A stretch of DNA of 64,000 nucleotides from an uncultured Bacteroidales bacterium (GTDB lineage Bacteria; Bacteroidota; Bacteroidia; Bacteroidales; Barnesiellaceae), in the NCBI GenBank assembly GCA_949298955.1, contig CASFYQ010000001.1, positions 356,890-420,889 of the forward strand, written 5' to 3'. The notes beneath the pieces are model-generated. The model searched no databases, was not told the DNA's origin, and saw nothing but the letters and a program-made list of their open reading frames with translations. The stretch's first letter is position 1. Each line of letters begins with the position of its first letter. Both the position numbers and the translations under genes were made by a program. Shown one piece after another: positions 17,633-27,158 of the stretch.

Positions 17633-18694
17633 TCAGTCGAGCATCAGACTCATATAGGGCCGTACCGATGGGAAATCGATGAGCGACGACTGTCTTGAAT
17701 CTCCAAAAAGTATGACAGCCAACTCGGCCACACCGACATCGAGGTCGCACATTGTCCCACAATCGGCCGAGTCTTGGCGACACACTCCGTCGACCAGCCG
17801 GTAAAGACCGTTGTTCGCTGGCAGAATGGGGTCGGTCACCCGCACAACAGCCCGCAGCGCGGGATAGTTTTGAGCAACAATCGAAAGCATGGCCGACACA
17901 TCGACGATGCGCATCATGCCCATACGCTGCAAGGTACCCCGTCCCTCACCGGGAGGAGTCAGCACAACGACAGGAGCATCGGGAAAAACCCGAGACACCT
18001 CATGCAACGCAGCCTCGCGAGCGGTATCGTCGACAGCCAGCAGCTCCTTTACCACCGTGCGACCGTCGTGCGGCACCGCAAAAGCCAAGGCCGAAAGTTC
18101 TTCCGCCTCGTCGGCCAAAGCAACCACCTCGCCGCCATCGAGCCGAATGTCGCTGCAAATTACCTCGAAATCGTTGCGCTCGTGCACCATGCAGCAGGAG
18201 CGACGCCGCAAACAGGTATCGAAAAAGCGGTAGAGCTTGTCGAGCGGTAGAGTTACCCGACGATATCCCGCCCCGTCGAACCGGTGGACGGCTGTAAAAT
18301 CCATCTCACTCCGGTAAAAAACCGGGGCGTATCCTTGAACAGCATAATAGTCATAGAGCCACGGCTCGGCCGGAATAAGCGCCGAGAGCGGAATGGCCCT
18401 CGAGTGCATCGTCTCAAAAGCGTCGCGCAACAGCCGGCTCATCAGTCCCCGGTTGCGATACTCGGGCCGGGTGGCTGCACCCGAAATATAGCTTACCCCC
18501 GGCATCGATGTCCCGTAAACGAGACGATAAGGGAGCATCTGCAAGGCAGAGGTCACCACTCCCCGCTCCTCCAAACAAAGAGCGTTTTCATCGCGATATA
18601 GACGGCCGAACAAGAGGTCGACAAACCGCTCGTCATCATGAAAACAGAGTTGCCACAACTCCCGAATACGAGTTTTCTTTTCCGAAATCTCCAT
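17633..18694 (-). CDS. GNAT N-acetyltransferase, Eis-like
   Basis: A 353-residue protein with an N-terminal GNAT domain: the acetyl-CoA loop region reads GAATRPEYRNRGLMSRLLRDAF (motif A with R-x-x-G-x-M), followed by AEPWLYDYYAVQGYAPVF. The middle and C-terminal parts resemble the second GNAT-like and SCP2-like domains of Eis-type acetyltransferases. The frame is open 42 nt farther upstream, but MEISEKKTRIRELWQLCF is the natural start. Substrate is not evident; amine or aminoglycoside acetylation would be typical for the family. Confidence 0.82.
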   Translation of the reverse strand: MEISEKKTRIRELWQLCFHDDERFVDLLFGRLYRDENALCLEERGVVTSALQMLPYRLVYGTSMPGVSYISGAATRPEYRNRGLMSRLLRDAFETMHSRAIPLSALIPAEPWLYDYYAVQGYAPVFYRSEMDFTAVHRFDGAGYRRVTLPLDKLYRFFDTCLRRRSCCMVHERNDFEVICSDIRLDGGEVVALADEAEELSALAFAVPHDGRTVVKELLAVDDTAREAALHEVSRVFPDAPVVVLTPPGEGRGTLQRMGMMRIVDVSAMLSIVAQNYPALRAVVRVTDPILPANNGLYRLVDGVCRQDSADCGTMCDLDVGVAELAVILFGDSRQSSLIDFPSVRPYMSLMLD

Positions 18695-19039
18695 AATTAC
18701 TTTAACTTTCGCATTCTTAAAACACCCTGCCGTCAAGAAAGTTCATATGCTTAAAAGGCCTCAAATAATATATATGTAATGTGCTGATTTATAGCCATAT
18801 TACGAGGAATATCTATTCTTTTCTATGAAACATAGAAGAGCAGTAATTTGTAATTATTTGATTTCAAACGCATTACAACACAACCTCCCCTATACGGAAA
18901 ACTTATATATATTGCGAATAATATCTACACAATAATACAAGACACCCATTCGCAAACATCTAATAAGAACTATAACTATTTTATTTACAGGGAATAGTAA
19001 ATAATATCCAAACCAATGGTTCAGATAATTATCTCAACA
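18695..19039. other. AT-rich intergenic region, no feature seen
   Basis: About 345 bases, clearly richer in A and T than its surroundings, between the start of the GNAT gene and the end of the helicase gene. No open frame of note, no terminator with a GC stem, and no promoter box matching TAnnTTTG with a proper -33 element was recognised. Confidence 0.5.
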
Positions 19040-20512
19040 CTACTCATTCGAGCCCGACGGAGTAGTATTGTTGCCATTTTCACCCGACGAGCGCGGTCTA
19101 CGGCGACGGTGTTTCCGACGGCGCGGAGCCGAGCCGTTCTGACTTTGCAGAGCCGCTTTCTCTCCCTGCTCGCCGGTTGGATTAGCAGGAGAGGCAGCTG
19201 GTTTCCGGTTGTTCTTGGGTGCATTGTTTTTCGAGGCATTCTCTTGCGCAGCGTTCTCCCGGGCAGCCCCTTTATCGCCCCGACGACGGTTGCGCGAACG
19301 GTTGTTGCGCCCCTCGCTTTTTCCACCCCGGCTGCGACGACGATTACCCCTCTCTTGTGCGGGAGCATACACCGGCCCTTCGCCTACCCCTTCGGGCATC
19401 TCGCGCTTGGCAATATCATAACCCAGAAACGATTCGATGCGATGAAACTTGCCCTGCTCCTTCTCCGAGACAAAGGTAATGGCCGTGCCCTCGGCATTGG
19501 CCCGGGCTGTACGGCCTATGCGGTGGATATAATCCTCGGGGTCGTGGGGCACGTCGTAGTTGATGACAAGGCCTATCTGGTCAATATCGATACCCCGAGA
19601 AATCACATCGGTAGCCACCAGAATATCGATTTTATTGTTCTTGAAATCGAGCATTACCGCTTCGCGCTCGGGCTGCACCAAGTCGGAGTGCATGGCAGCA
19701 ACCTTGTACTTTTTCCGTTTGAGCGAGAAAGCCAGCTCCTTCACCTTCTGCTTCGACGAAGAGAAGATAATGGTTTTGGTGCCGGTGGGTTCTCTGAACA
19801 GCCAGTCGACGATAGCCATCTTCTGAGTCTCGTAGCAGACATAAGCCGACTGGTCGATAGCCTCGTTGGGCTTCGAGATAGCCACATTCACCTCTACGGG
19901 GTCGTTCATGATATTCTTGGCCAACTGGCGGATTTTGGGCGGCATCGTAGCCGAGAACATGATGGTCTGTCGCTTGGAGGGCAAGCTGTTGCCTATCTTC
20001 ATGATGTCGTCGTAGAAACCCATATCGAGCATACGGTCGGCCTCGTCGAGAATAAAATACTCTACCCCCGAGAAATCGATGTTCGAAATATTGAGGTGTG
20101 AGATGAGCCGGCCCGGCGTAGCGATAATCACATCGGCCCCCATTGTGAGACCCCGTTTCTGCTGTTCCCACGACGAGCCATCGCCTCCGCCCGATACCAC
20201 AGCCGTGGAGATAGGCAGGAAATAGGAGAAGCCCTCGAACTGCATATCGATCTGTTGTGCCAGCTCGCGAGTAGGAGCCACGATAACCGCGCGCACCTTG
20301 TCGCCGCTACCGGGATACTCGGTGAGCAAGTTCAACAGAGGCAATATATAAGCGGCGGTTTTGCCCGTACCGGTCTGGGCACAAGCTATCAAATCTTTTT
20401 TCTGCAATATCACAGGAATGGTCTGCTCCTGAACCGGGGTCGCCTCTTGAAAATTCATGGCGTCAAGCCCCTGCATGACCTCTTCCGACAATCCGAATCC
20501 TTCAAATGTCAT
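19040..20512 (-). CDS. DEAD-box RNA helicase (RhlE-like)
   Basis: A 490-residue ATP-dependent RNA helicase. Q motif FGLSEEVMQGLDAMNFQEATPVQ, Walker A AQTGTGKT (about 45-52), DEAD box LDEADRMLDMGF, SAT in MFSATMPPK, and motif VI HRIGRTAR are all intact. After residue about 375 there is a long disordered tail of Arg/Gly/Asn/Ala-rich sequence (RGNRRRSRGGKS..., RRRKHRRRRPRSS), a typical RNA-binding extension that helps ribosome assembly or mRNA decay helicases. The gene stands alone. Confidence 0.95.
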   Translation of the reverse strand: MTFEGFGLSEEVMQGLDAMNFQEATPVQEQTIPVILQKKDLIACAQTGTGKTAAYILPLLNLLTEYPGSGDKVRAVIVAPTRELAQQIDMQFEGFSYFLPISTAVVSGGGDGSSWEQQKRGLTMGADVIIATPGRLISHLNISNIDFSGVEYFILDEADRMLDMGFYDDIMKIGNSLPSKRQTIMFSATMPPKIRQLAKNIMNDPVEVNVAISKPNEAIDQSAYVCYETQKMAIVDWLFREPTGTKTIIFSSSKQKVKELAFSLKRKKYKVAAMHSDLVQPEREAVMLDFKNNKIDILVATDVISRGIDIDQIGLVINYDVPHDPEDYIHRIGRTARANAEGTAITFVSEKEQGKFHRIESFLGYDIAKREMPEGVGEGPVYAPAQERGNRRRSRGGKSEGRNNRSRNRRRGDKGAARENAAQENASKNNAPKNNRKPAASPANPTGEQGEKAALQSQNGSAPRRRKHRRRRPRSSGENGNNTTPSGSNE

Positions 20513-20610
20513 ATCTTTTTTCCTTATTTTTTTCTTTTCTACTATCTATAACAACAGAGATTTACAAGCCATCGAGGCCTCATTCTCCTGCCCTTATGGC
20601 TACAAAGGTA

Positions 20611-20642
20611 TAAAAAAAGGCGATATGCCCCAGCATATCGCC
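20611..20642 (-). terminator. Terminator of the DUF4301 gene
   Basis: Perfect 10-bp stem GGCGATATGC / GCATATCGCC with a 4-nt loop; on the minus strand it is followed by seven T. Confidence 0.92.
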
Positions 20643-20675
20643 CTCTATTCCGCAGGAATATTGCCACACCTCGGC

Positions 20676-22193
20676 TTACTGATGCTGAGGGCGCAACAAG
20701 TCGTTGACCGTTTTTACCGGATTGAAGGTCTCGGCGGGAACCTCGACAAACACGGTATTCCAATCGCTCATGGCTCCGTTCCACAAGCCCGGCAGTTCAA
20801 GAGCTTTCAACTCGCGACCGTTTTTCGACTTGTGCGAGATAAAGCCCGTATTTTTGTCGACATAGCGGGGCAAGTCGTATTTGTTGCCTTGGCCGTCGCG
20901 CACGGCGCATACCAAATCGACCGGGTTGAAATGCGTGCCCGACTCGAACTGTTGCTTGGCCTCGGGATTGGCCATGTCGATTTGTGAACTTTCGAGGATT
21001 TGCAACGAGGTTGTTCCATCAGGGTTATAGGCCACAAACGGACCGCCGCCCGGCTCACCCGAGTTGCGCACCATGCCGCACACCCGAATGGGGCGTTCGA
21101 ACTTGCGCAACAGATAGAGAGCCAACTCGGCATCTTCCAGGTCTTTGGTCTCCTCATTCCGCACAAAAAGTTTTTTGTGGAGGAACTGAATCATCTCACG
21201 CAAATCGTCGATGGTATATTTCCCGCTCTTCAACATAGACGTGTAACGATTCACTTCGGCCTGCAAGGCAACCAGGATACCGCCGATAATTTTTTTGTAG
21301 CGCACGGTAGGCTCTTTGAGGCGGTCGGGCACCACATTGTCGATATTCTTTACAAAGACGACTTCGGCATCGATGTCGTTGAGGTTTTCAATGAGAGCGC
21401 CGTGTCCGCCGGGACGGAACAAGAGTTTACCATCTTCTCTGAAAGGCTCGTTGTTCATATCGACAGCAATCGTGTCAGTCGAAGGTTTCTGCTCCGAGAA
21501 GCTGATGTTATAGCGCACACCGTAGCGTTTTTCATAGTCGGCTTTCTTGGCTGCGACCAATGCCTTGAAATGAGACAGATGCTCGTGCGAAACCGTAAAG
21601 TGAATATTCACCTCGCCATCGGCACTGGCTGCATAGAGCGCCCCCTCGGTGAGGTGCTCTTCCATCGCCGTGCGGTCGGTCGTCGCATAGTGGTGGAATT
21701 TAAGCAGGCCTTTGGGCAGGGCTCCATAATTGAGTCCTTTCGCTTCGAGCAGATTCGACACAACAGCCTTGTAGTTGTGCGCAGCCACCAGATCGGCGAT
21801 ACCTTTCCCCTCGTTCTTCAAGCAGGCGGCATCGAGATCGGTATAAAATGCAAAATGGTCGATCGAGTCGAAAAATTTCTTTTCGAAATCGGTTGTCGGT
21901 TCGTCATACTCGGCCGAAAGGAAATTGAACAAATCCTTGAACATGCGGCTGGCAGCACCCGATGCGGGAACGAATTTCACCACTTTGTGATTGTCTTTCA
22001 AATATCCCTCCCACAAATCGAGATAATGCTGGGCTTGCTGCTCATCGAGTGACAAAATGCCATTCCCGACCGATGCCGATGCAGCGATTTTCAAGAACGG
22101 GAATCCCCTTTTGAACGATGCCAACTGGTCCTCGACTACCCGTAGTTCGATACCTTTTTCGGCAAATAAATTTAAATCCTCTGTTGTAAACAT
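20676..22193 (-). CDS. DUF4301-family protein
   Basis: A 505-residue soluble protein of a Bacteroidetes family of unknown function. The block VKFVPASGAASRMFKDL near residue 90, followed by PKGLLKFHHYATTDRTAMEEHL and RPGGHGALIENLNDIDAEVVFVKNIDN, resembles a sugar-nucleotidyltransferase-like fold (PASG.ASRMFK in place of the usual G-x-G-T-R-x loop), so nucleotide or sugar-phosphate binding is plausible but unproven. Single gene with its own terminator; diverges from relA. A TAGTTTTG -7 box lies at 22228-22235. Confidence 0.82.
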   Translation of the reverse strand: MFTTEDLNLFAEKGIELRVVEDQLASFKRGFPFLKIAASASVGNGILSLDEQQAQHYLDLWEGYLKDNHKVVKFVPASGAASRMFKDLFNFLSAEYDEPTTDFEKKFFDSIDHFAFYTDLDAACLKNEGKGIADLVAAHNYKAVVSNLLEAKGLNYGALPKGLLKFHHYATTDRTAMEEHLTEGALYAASADGEVNIHFTVSHEHLSHFKALVAAKKADYEKRYGVRYNISFSEQKPSTDTIAVDMNNEPFREDGKLLFRPGGHGALIENLNDIDAEVVFVKNIDNVVPDRLKEPTVRYKKIIGGILVALQAEVNRYTSMLKSGKYTIDDLREMIQFLHKKLFVRNEETKDLEDAELALYLLRKFERPIRVCGMVRNSGEPGGGPFVAYNPDGTTSLQILESSQIDMANPEAKQQFESGTHFNPVDLVCAVRDGQGNKYDLPRYVDKNTGFISHKSKNGRELKALELPGLWNGAMSDWNTVFVEVPAETFNPVKTVNDLLRPQHQ

Positions 22194-22227
22194 ATCTATA
22201 ATGAATAATGAATTTTAATTCTGTTCC

Positions 22228-22235
22228 CAAAACTA
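22228..22235 (-). promoter_or_regulatory. -7 box of the DUF4301 gene
   Basis: TAGTTTTG on the minus strand, 34 nt before the start; matches TAnnTTTG, without a clear -33. Confidence 0.45.
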
Positions 22236-22277
22236 CAAAAAGCTCTAAAAAAAAGCACATTTTTAACTATAAAAATA

Positions 22278-22285
22278 TATATTTG
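22278..22285 (+). promoter_or_regulatory. -7 box of the RelA-like gene
   Basis: TATATTTG, 31 nt before the start codon at 22317; matches TAnnTTTG, without a clear -33. Confidence 0.45.
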
Positions 22286-22316
22286 AGACATAATTTTTTG
22301 ATAACAGTCGCCTCTT

Positions 22317-24533
22317 ATGCCCGAAAAAAGCTATTTTACCCCTGAGGAAAAGGAGAATGTACTGACGGTTTACCGGCAGTTGCTGCGCAATAGCCAGCCG
22401 GTAATGACGGTCGGGGATTTCAACCGTATGCGAAAGCTCATTACCGAAGCCGTTACCACAGGGCACTACCAGCGCAACAAGCAAGGCATCAATCCGGTTG
22501 TGCGCAACCTCAACACGGCGCTTATCCTCTGCGACCGGGTGGGACTGGAGCGCAGCATGCTCACCGCCGTATTGCTGTTCAATCTGGTAGTGAGCGAGTT
22601 TCTCACCATCGAGGCCATACAAAAGGAGTTTGGCGACGACATTACCCAACTCATTCGTGGGCTTATCAAGTCGAACAAGCTCTATGCCAAGCAGGCAGCT
22701 GTCGAGAGCGAAAATTTCCGCAAGCTACTGCTCTCCTTTGCCGAAGACATACGGGTGATTATCATCATGATTGCCGATCGTCTGTGCGTAATGAAGATGA
22801 TTAACCACCACCCCAATGAAAAATATCGCTACGACGTGGCATGCGAGGCTTCGTACCTTTATGCCCCGCTGGCCCATCGGTTGGGACTCTACTCCATCAA
22901 ATCGGAACTCGAAGACCTTTCGCTCAAATATACCAACCGCGAAATCTATGACCAAATAGCCCACAAGCTCAACGAGACCAAACGCAGCCGCGACAAATAC
23001 ATCACCGAATTTATCGAGCCGGTGAAACAGAAACTCGAAGCCGAAGGGTTGAATTTCGAAATCAAGGGACGCACCAAGTCGATTTTCTCCATCTGGAACA
23101 AGATGAAGAAACAGAAAGCCGACTTGGAAGACATCTACGACCTGTTTGCCATTCGGGTCATCTTAGAGACTCCGCTCGAACAGGAAAAGGCCGACTGCTG
23201 GAAAGTCTACTCGATTGTGACCGACATGTACCAGCCCAATCCCAAGCGTATGAAAGACTGGCTATCCATACCCAAGTCGAACGGGTATGAATCGCTGCAC
23301 ATCACCGTGTTGGGTCCCGGCCAACGTTGGGTCGAGGTACAGATTCGCACCCGCCGTATGGACGAAATCGCCGAGCGCGGTTTGGCAGCCCACTGGAAAT
23401 ACAAGGGTATCAAAAGCGAATCGGGACTCGACGACTGGATGAACAATGTGCGCGAGGTACTCGAAGCGGCCGGACACGGCGGAGCCCTCGAACTCATGCG
23501 CGATTTCAAGATGGATCTCTACGACAAGGAGGTGTTTGTCTTCACCCCCAAAGGCGACCTCTACAAGCTGCCGCTGGGAGCCACCTTGCTCGACTTTGCC
23601 TTCCTCATTCACACGGGGCTGGGTTGCAAATGCGTGGGGGGTAAGGTGAACGGGAAAATCGAGACCATCAAATACAAGCTCAAAAGCGGCGACACCATCG
23701 AGGTACTTACCTCGCCCAGCCAGACTCCCAAACAAGACTGGCTCAACATCGCCGCTACCTCGAAAGGCCGGGTGAAAATAAAACAAGCCCTCAACGAGCA
23801 GCAGAACAAGGCGGCCGAGTATGGCAAGGAGCTGTTGCAACGCCGCTTCAAGAACCGCAAGATGGAGATGGAAGACGGAATCATGATGAAACTCATCAAG
23901 AAGATGGGCTACAAGACCGTGACCGATTTCTACAACGAGCTGGCTGCCGAACACATCGACGTGAACCGGGTTATCGACCTCTATCTCGAAATCGAACGAA
24001 AGGAGAATACCGAGCAATACGAGGCCCGCACCGCCGAGGAGTTTACCCTGCAAACCAACGAACACGACGAGTCGAAAGAAGACGAGCTTATCATCGGCGG
24101 CGACATAAAAGGCATCGACTACAAACTGGCCAAATGCTGCAACCCCATCTTCGGCGACGACATCTTCGGGTTCGTATCGACCGAAGGCACCATCAAGATA
24201 CATCGCAAGGACTGCCCCAACGCCCGCCACATCTACAATCGCTACCGCTACCGCGTGGTCAATGCCCGCTGGTCGGGAAAGATGGGTTCGAAATATGTTT
24301 GTGTATTGCGAGTCGTGGGTAACGACGACATCGGCATCGTGACCAATATCACCTCGATTATCTCGAAAGAGAAAAACATCTATATGCGGAATATCTCCAT
24401 CGACTCAAACGACGGACTTTTTCAAGGGCACATCACCGTCATGGTCGACGACACCTCGGGCCTCAACAGCCTCATCAAGAAACTTAAAACAGTGAAAGGG
24501 GTAAAAGACGTACAACGAACCTCGATAAACTGA
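22317..24533 (+). CDS. relA: RelA/SpoT-family (p)ppGpp synthetase with degenerate hydrolase domain
   Basis: A 738-residue long RSH protein. The N-terminal HD hydrolase domain has lost its key residues: the HD pair reads FN at 88-89, the first histidine reads N59, and ADRLHN reads ADRLCV, so hydrolysis of (p)ppGpp is unlikely. The synthetase domain is intact (GRTKSIFSIWNKMKKQK, IPKSNGYESLHITVLGP, EVQIRTRRMDEIAERGLAAHWKYKG). The loop that is RFDQ-like in bifunctional enzymes reads DLED here, an acidic RelA-like version. TGS (about 402-465) and ACT (about 660-738) domains follow. A stringent-response synthetase is the best call. Confidence 0.92.
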   Translation: MPEKSYFTPEEKENVLTVYRQLLRNSQPVMTVGDFNRMRKLITEAVTTGHYQRNKQGINPVVRNLNTALILCDRVGLERSMLTAVLLFNLVVSEFLTIEAIQKEFGDDITQLIRGLIKSNKLYAKQAAVESENFRKLLLSFAEDIRVIIIMIADRLCVMKMINHHPNEKYRYDVACEASYLYAPLAHRLGLYSIKSELEDLSLKYTNREIYDQIAHKLNETKRSRDKYITEFIEPVKQKLEAEGLNFEIKGRTKSIFSIWNKMKKQKADLEDIYDLFAIRVILETPLEQEKADCWKVYSIVTDMYQPNPKRMKDWLSIPKSNGYESLHITVLGPGQRWVEVQIRTRRMDEIAERGLAAHWKYKGIKSESGLDDWMNNVREVLEAAGHGGALELMRDFKMDLYDKEVFVFTPKGDLYKLPLGATLLDFAFLIHTGLGCKCVGGKVNGKIETIKYKLKSGDTIEVLTSPSQTPKQDWLNIAATSKGRVKIKQALNEQQNKAAEYGKELLQRRFKNRKMEMEDGIMMKLIKKMGYKTVTDFYNELAAEHIDVNRVIDLYLEIERKENTEQYEARTAEEFTLQTNEHDESKEDELIIGGDIKGIDYKLAKCCNPIFGDDIFGFVSTEGTIKIHRKDCPNARHIYNRYRYRVVNARWSGKMGSKYVCVLRVVGNDDIGIVTNITSIISKEKNIYMRNISIDSNDGLFQGHITVMVDDTSGLNSLIKKLKTVKGVKDVQRTSIN

Positions 24534-24571
24534 GACCATTCAATGAACTAAAAACACAACATCGTATATAT

Positions 24572-25426
24572 ATGGCAAAACATTTCTTTCTGTGGATATG
24601 CTCCTGTGCAATTTTGTTATCGGCTTGCGGCGATAGCCGGCACGATGCCAACGCTCAATATGAAAAAGCGTTGAAACTCTTCGAAGCCGGCCAATACGAA
24701 AACGCCAAAAACGCTATCGACAGCATCGAACTGCTATACCCAAAAGCCTTCAAACAAATAAAGGCCGGCATGCTGCTCTTGTGCCGGGTGAAACAAAAAG
24801 AGTGCGAACGTAACCTGCTCTATATCGACAGTGTGCTCAAAGTGAGACAAGCCGAACTCGAAGCAGCCAAGAAAAATTTCCGATTCGAAAAAGATGCCAA
24901 ATACCAAACCGAAGGCAACTATGTGTACAACAAGCTTCCCAATCAAATGGCTATCACCCGCAGCCAGTTGAAAGTGCTGGTTACCGAGAACGGGCAGATG
25001 CAGTTAGCCAGTGTCTACTATGGAAATACGCCTCTGAAACATAGCTCCATACGAGCATCCCTGCCCGACAAGAGCAAAGCCGAAACCTTAGCCATCGGTT
25101 ATGACGGAGCCAACAACTACCGGTTTACAAACAACGGGAAATATACCGAAATCGTCACCTATAAAGATGGTCAATGCTCGGCTGTCGCTTCGCTCATTGC
25201 CAACAATACCGACAAAGCTATCACACTCACCTACCTGGGAGGAAACCGATATACCCTTGCTCTCGACCGCACCACCCGTGAAGCGGTAAAGGCCACGCGC
25301 AACTTATACTCTCTCATGAGAAGCGTCGACGACCTCAACCGCGAGTACCAGCTCAACGTGCGTACTCTCGAACTGGCCGACAAACAGGTGATGCAACTCG
25401 AAAAGCAACAGAGAGCGAACCCATAA
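24572..25426 (+). CDS. Lipoprotein, tetratricopeptide-like, unknown function
   Basis: A 284-residue protein with a signal peptide and lipobox LLSAC (Cys19). After it, QYEKALKLFEAGQYENAKNAIDSIELLYPKAF forms a TPR-like helix pair. Residues about 85-115 are a helical, charged stretch, the middle is beta-rich and the C terminus (about 245-284) is a coiled coil. This architecture recurs in Bacteroidetes lipoproteins of unknown role. It starts 38 nt after relA and may share its transcript. It ends at a palindromic hairpin shared with the convergent hydrolase gene. Confidence 0.78.
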   Translation: MAKHFFLWICSCAILLSACGDSRHDANAQYEKALKLFEAGQYENAKNAIDSIELLYPKAFKQIKAGMLLLCRVKQKECERNLLYIDSVLKVRQAELEAAKKNFRFEKDAKYQTEGNYVYNKLPNQMAITRSQLKVLVTENGQMQLASVYYGNTPLKHSSIRASLPDKSKAETLAIGYDGANNYRFTNNGKYTEIVTYKDGQCSAVASLIANNTDKAITLTYLGGNRYTLALDRTTREAVKATRNLYSLMRSVDDLNREYQLNVRTLELADKQVMQLEKQQRANP

Positions 25427-25431
25427 AAACG

Positions 25432-25446
25432 GCCGGCAAAGCCGGC
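25432..25446. terminator. GCCGGC hairpin between convergent genes
   Basis: GCCGGC-AAA-GCCGGC, placed between the ends of the lipoprotein and hydrolase genes; no clear U-run, so termination is tentative. Confidence 0.45.
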
Positions 25447-25454
25447 TGCATTGT

Positions 25455-26483
25455 TCAGCGACGCAATCCGTTGCGACGCAACCAGTCGAAAATCTCGGTA
25501 TAGACCGACTCCCGGGCGGCGGGTTTCGACAGCACCAAATCGTGCAACCCCTCCTGAACCTCAAACTCGGTTACTTTCGGGCCCAGCGTGCGTCCGTAAC
25601 GAGCAATATCCTCCACATCGAGCACGGCATCGCCCGCCTGATGTTGCGGAGTCCACTCATCGCCATATACCGACTGACTCGAATACATCAACAAGATGGG
25701 GCACGGGATATGCAACCCCTTGTGCACCTGATTATGCCCACGATGTATGGCTCTTATCCATGCCGACGTAACAGGGGGAGAGACTTTGAATTTCAACCGG
25801 GTGTCATACTCCCATTCTCCATGATGCTCTTTCAACAGACTCTCGGCATAGGCCGTGGAGTTGCCTTGATCGATTTTCGTATTTTTGAAACAGCGTCCCC
25901 AGGCCGAAACAATCGGGACAAGCACCTTCTCGTAAAAGCCGTTCATGTTCATATCGAGGAACGGACTGTTGAGAATGAGCCCCTGCACCGGCAGATTGTC
26001 ACGGCGAGCTTCGCAATATAACGAGGTGATGAGCCCGCCCGTCGAGTGAGCCATCAGTACAACCTCGGTATTGCCCTCTTCCCGTATCAGCGTGAGAGCC
26101 GTATCGATGTCGGCAAAATATTCCTGCAAGTCGCGCACCTCGAAGGGAGTCTGCTCCGGCAACAGCGAACGACCGTACTTGCGCAAGTCTACCGCATAGA
26201 AATTGAAGCACGAGTCGGCAAAAGTTTGCGCCATCGATTTCTGGAAAAAATAATCGTTATATCCATGCACATAAAGTACCGCCCGATGCACGTCGGGGCA
26301 AGACGAAAGGCAGCGCACCAGTGTTGTCACCACCGGGCCGCTGTAATCGTCGGGCATAACCAGCGTTTTCGACTCAAACCCCTCGCCCAAGCGGTCGGGC
26401 TTGTATTGGGCAAAAGAGAGAAACGCACCGGAGGCAAACCACAGAAGCGCTATTGCAGAAAACAACTTTGCAGGCTTGATCAT
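25455..26483 (-). CDS. Exported alpha/beta hydrolase (serine aminopeptidase/lysophospholipase type)
   Basis: A 342-residue alpha/beta hydrolase of the S33/monoglyceride-lipase type. It has a signal peptide ending near FAQ (residue 26), so it works in the periplasm or outer membrane. Oxyanion and strand blocks AVLYVHGYNDYFF and NFYAVDLRKYGRS precede the nucleophile elbow AHSTGG (in place of G-x-S-x-G), and the catalytic Asp and His are probably in VYGDEWTP and EGLHDLVLS. Likely an esterase or lipase. It is transcribed toward the lipoprotein gene and follows marR, ending 21 nt after it. Confidence 0.86.
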   Translation of the reverse strand: MIKPAKLFSAIALLWFASGAFLSFAQYKPDRLGEGFESKTLVMPDDYSGPVVTTLVRCLSSCPDVHRAVLYVHGYNDYFFQKSMAQTFADSCFNFYAVDLRKYGRSLLPEQTPFEVRDLQEYFADIDTALTLIREEGNTEVVLMAHSTGGLITSLYCEARRDNLPVQGLILNSPFLDMNMNGFYEKVLVPIVSAWGRCFKNTKIDQGNSTAYAESLLKEHHGEWEYDTRLKFKVSPPVTSAWIRAIHRGHNQVHKGLHIPCPILLMYSSQSVYGDEWTPQHQAGDAVLDVEDIARYGRTLGPKVTEFEVQEGLHDLVLSKPAARESVYTEIFDWLRRNGLRR

Positions 26484-26504
26484 CGCTATTTTTTCATTAA
26501 AAGG

Positions 26505-26960
26505 TTAGTCATCTAACGAATTTTTCAAATTGCAGAAAACCTTGGTCAGCATCGATCCGGCCATCTCGATTTCGCTATCGGAGAAGCCTTCGAGAGCCAT
26601 ACGCATAATAGCCGTTACCAAAGGCTTGGTCGAATCTTCCAACTCACGCCCTTTGTCGGTGAGATGAATGAGGTTGATGCGGCGGTCCTTCATGCCCGGC
26701 GAGCGGACAACCAGTTGCTGTTTCTCCAAATTATCAATCAAGCGGGTCATACTCGGCTTGTCTTTGAAGGTAACATTACACAGCTCTTGCTGGGTAACCC
26801 CGTCGCGCGACCACAAATAATAAAGCACAGTCCACTGCTCGGGTGTAATATCGATCGACTGCTTGCGGAAACTGCGGTACAGTTTCCGATTAATGGCCGC
26901 CGACAGTTTACCGCTCATCAGCGCAAAGACCATCTCTATATTCCATTCCGAAAAGTTCAT
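26505..26960 (-). CDS. MarR-family transcriptional regulator
   Basis: A 151-residue winged-helix dimer. The DNA-binding part reads ITPEQWTVLYYLWSRDGVTQQELCNVTFKDKPSMTRLIDNLEKQQLVVRSPGMKDRRINLIHLTDKG, with the conserved DRR wing. MarR proteins sense phenolic or other small ligands. It is directly upstream of the alpha/beta hydrolase, its probable target. Its promoter contains the short palindrome CTACTTTTGTAG overlapping the -7 box, a good candidate for autoregulation. Confidence 0.92.
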   Translation of the reverse strand: MNFSEWNIEMVFALMSGKLSAAINRKLYRSFRKQSIDITPEQWTVLYYLWSRDGVTQQELCNVTFKDKPSMTRLIDNLEKQQLVVRSPGMKDRRINLIHLTDKGRELEDSTKPLVTAIMRMALEGFSDSEIEMAGSMLTKVFCNLKNSLDD

Positions 26961-26984
26961 ATACTAATCATTGCTTAAACAACT

Positions 26985-27017
26985 ACAAAAGTAGCGCTAA
27001 TCCAGAACAAAAACAAA
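26985..27017 (-). promoter_or_regulatory. marR promoter with overlapping operator palindrome
   Basis: On the minus strand: TTTG (27014-27017), a 20-nt spacer, and TACTTTTG (26986-26993), a perfect Bacteroides promoter. The palindrome CTAC-TTTT-GTAG covers the -7 box. Confidence 0.75.
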
Positions 27018-27020
27018 TTT

Positions 27021-27057
27021 AGCCTCCCTTTTGCTCACCGATTGCAAAAAAGAGGCT
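27021..27057. repeat. Imperfect hairpin upstream of marR
   Basis: AGCCTC and TTTTGC pair with GCAAAA and GAGGCT across a two-base internal mismatch. It lies just upstream of the marR -33 box; role uncertain. Confidence 0.4.
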
Positions 27058-27158
27058 GTTATTCTCACAAGGCATAACCCGCTTCTACCGCCCCAACTCC
27101 ACAGCCGGTCCATTCGCCCGAGAACAGGAGCAAGTATCCACACAATAGAAAACAAGGA

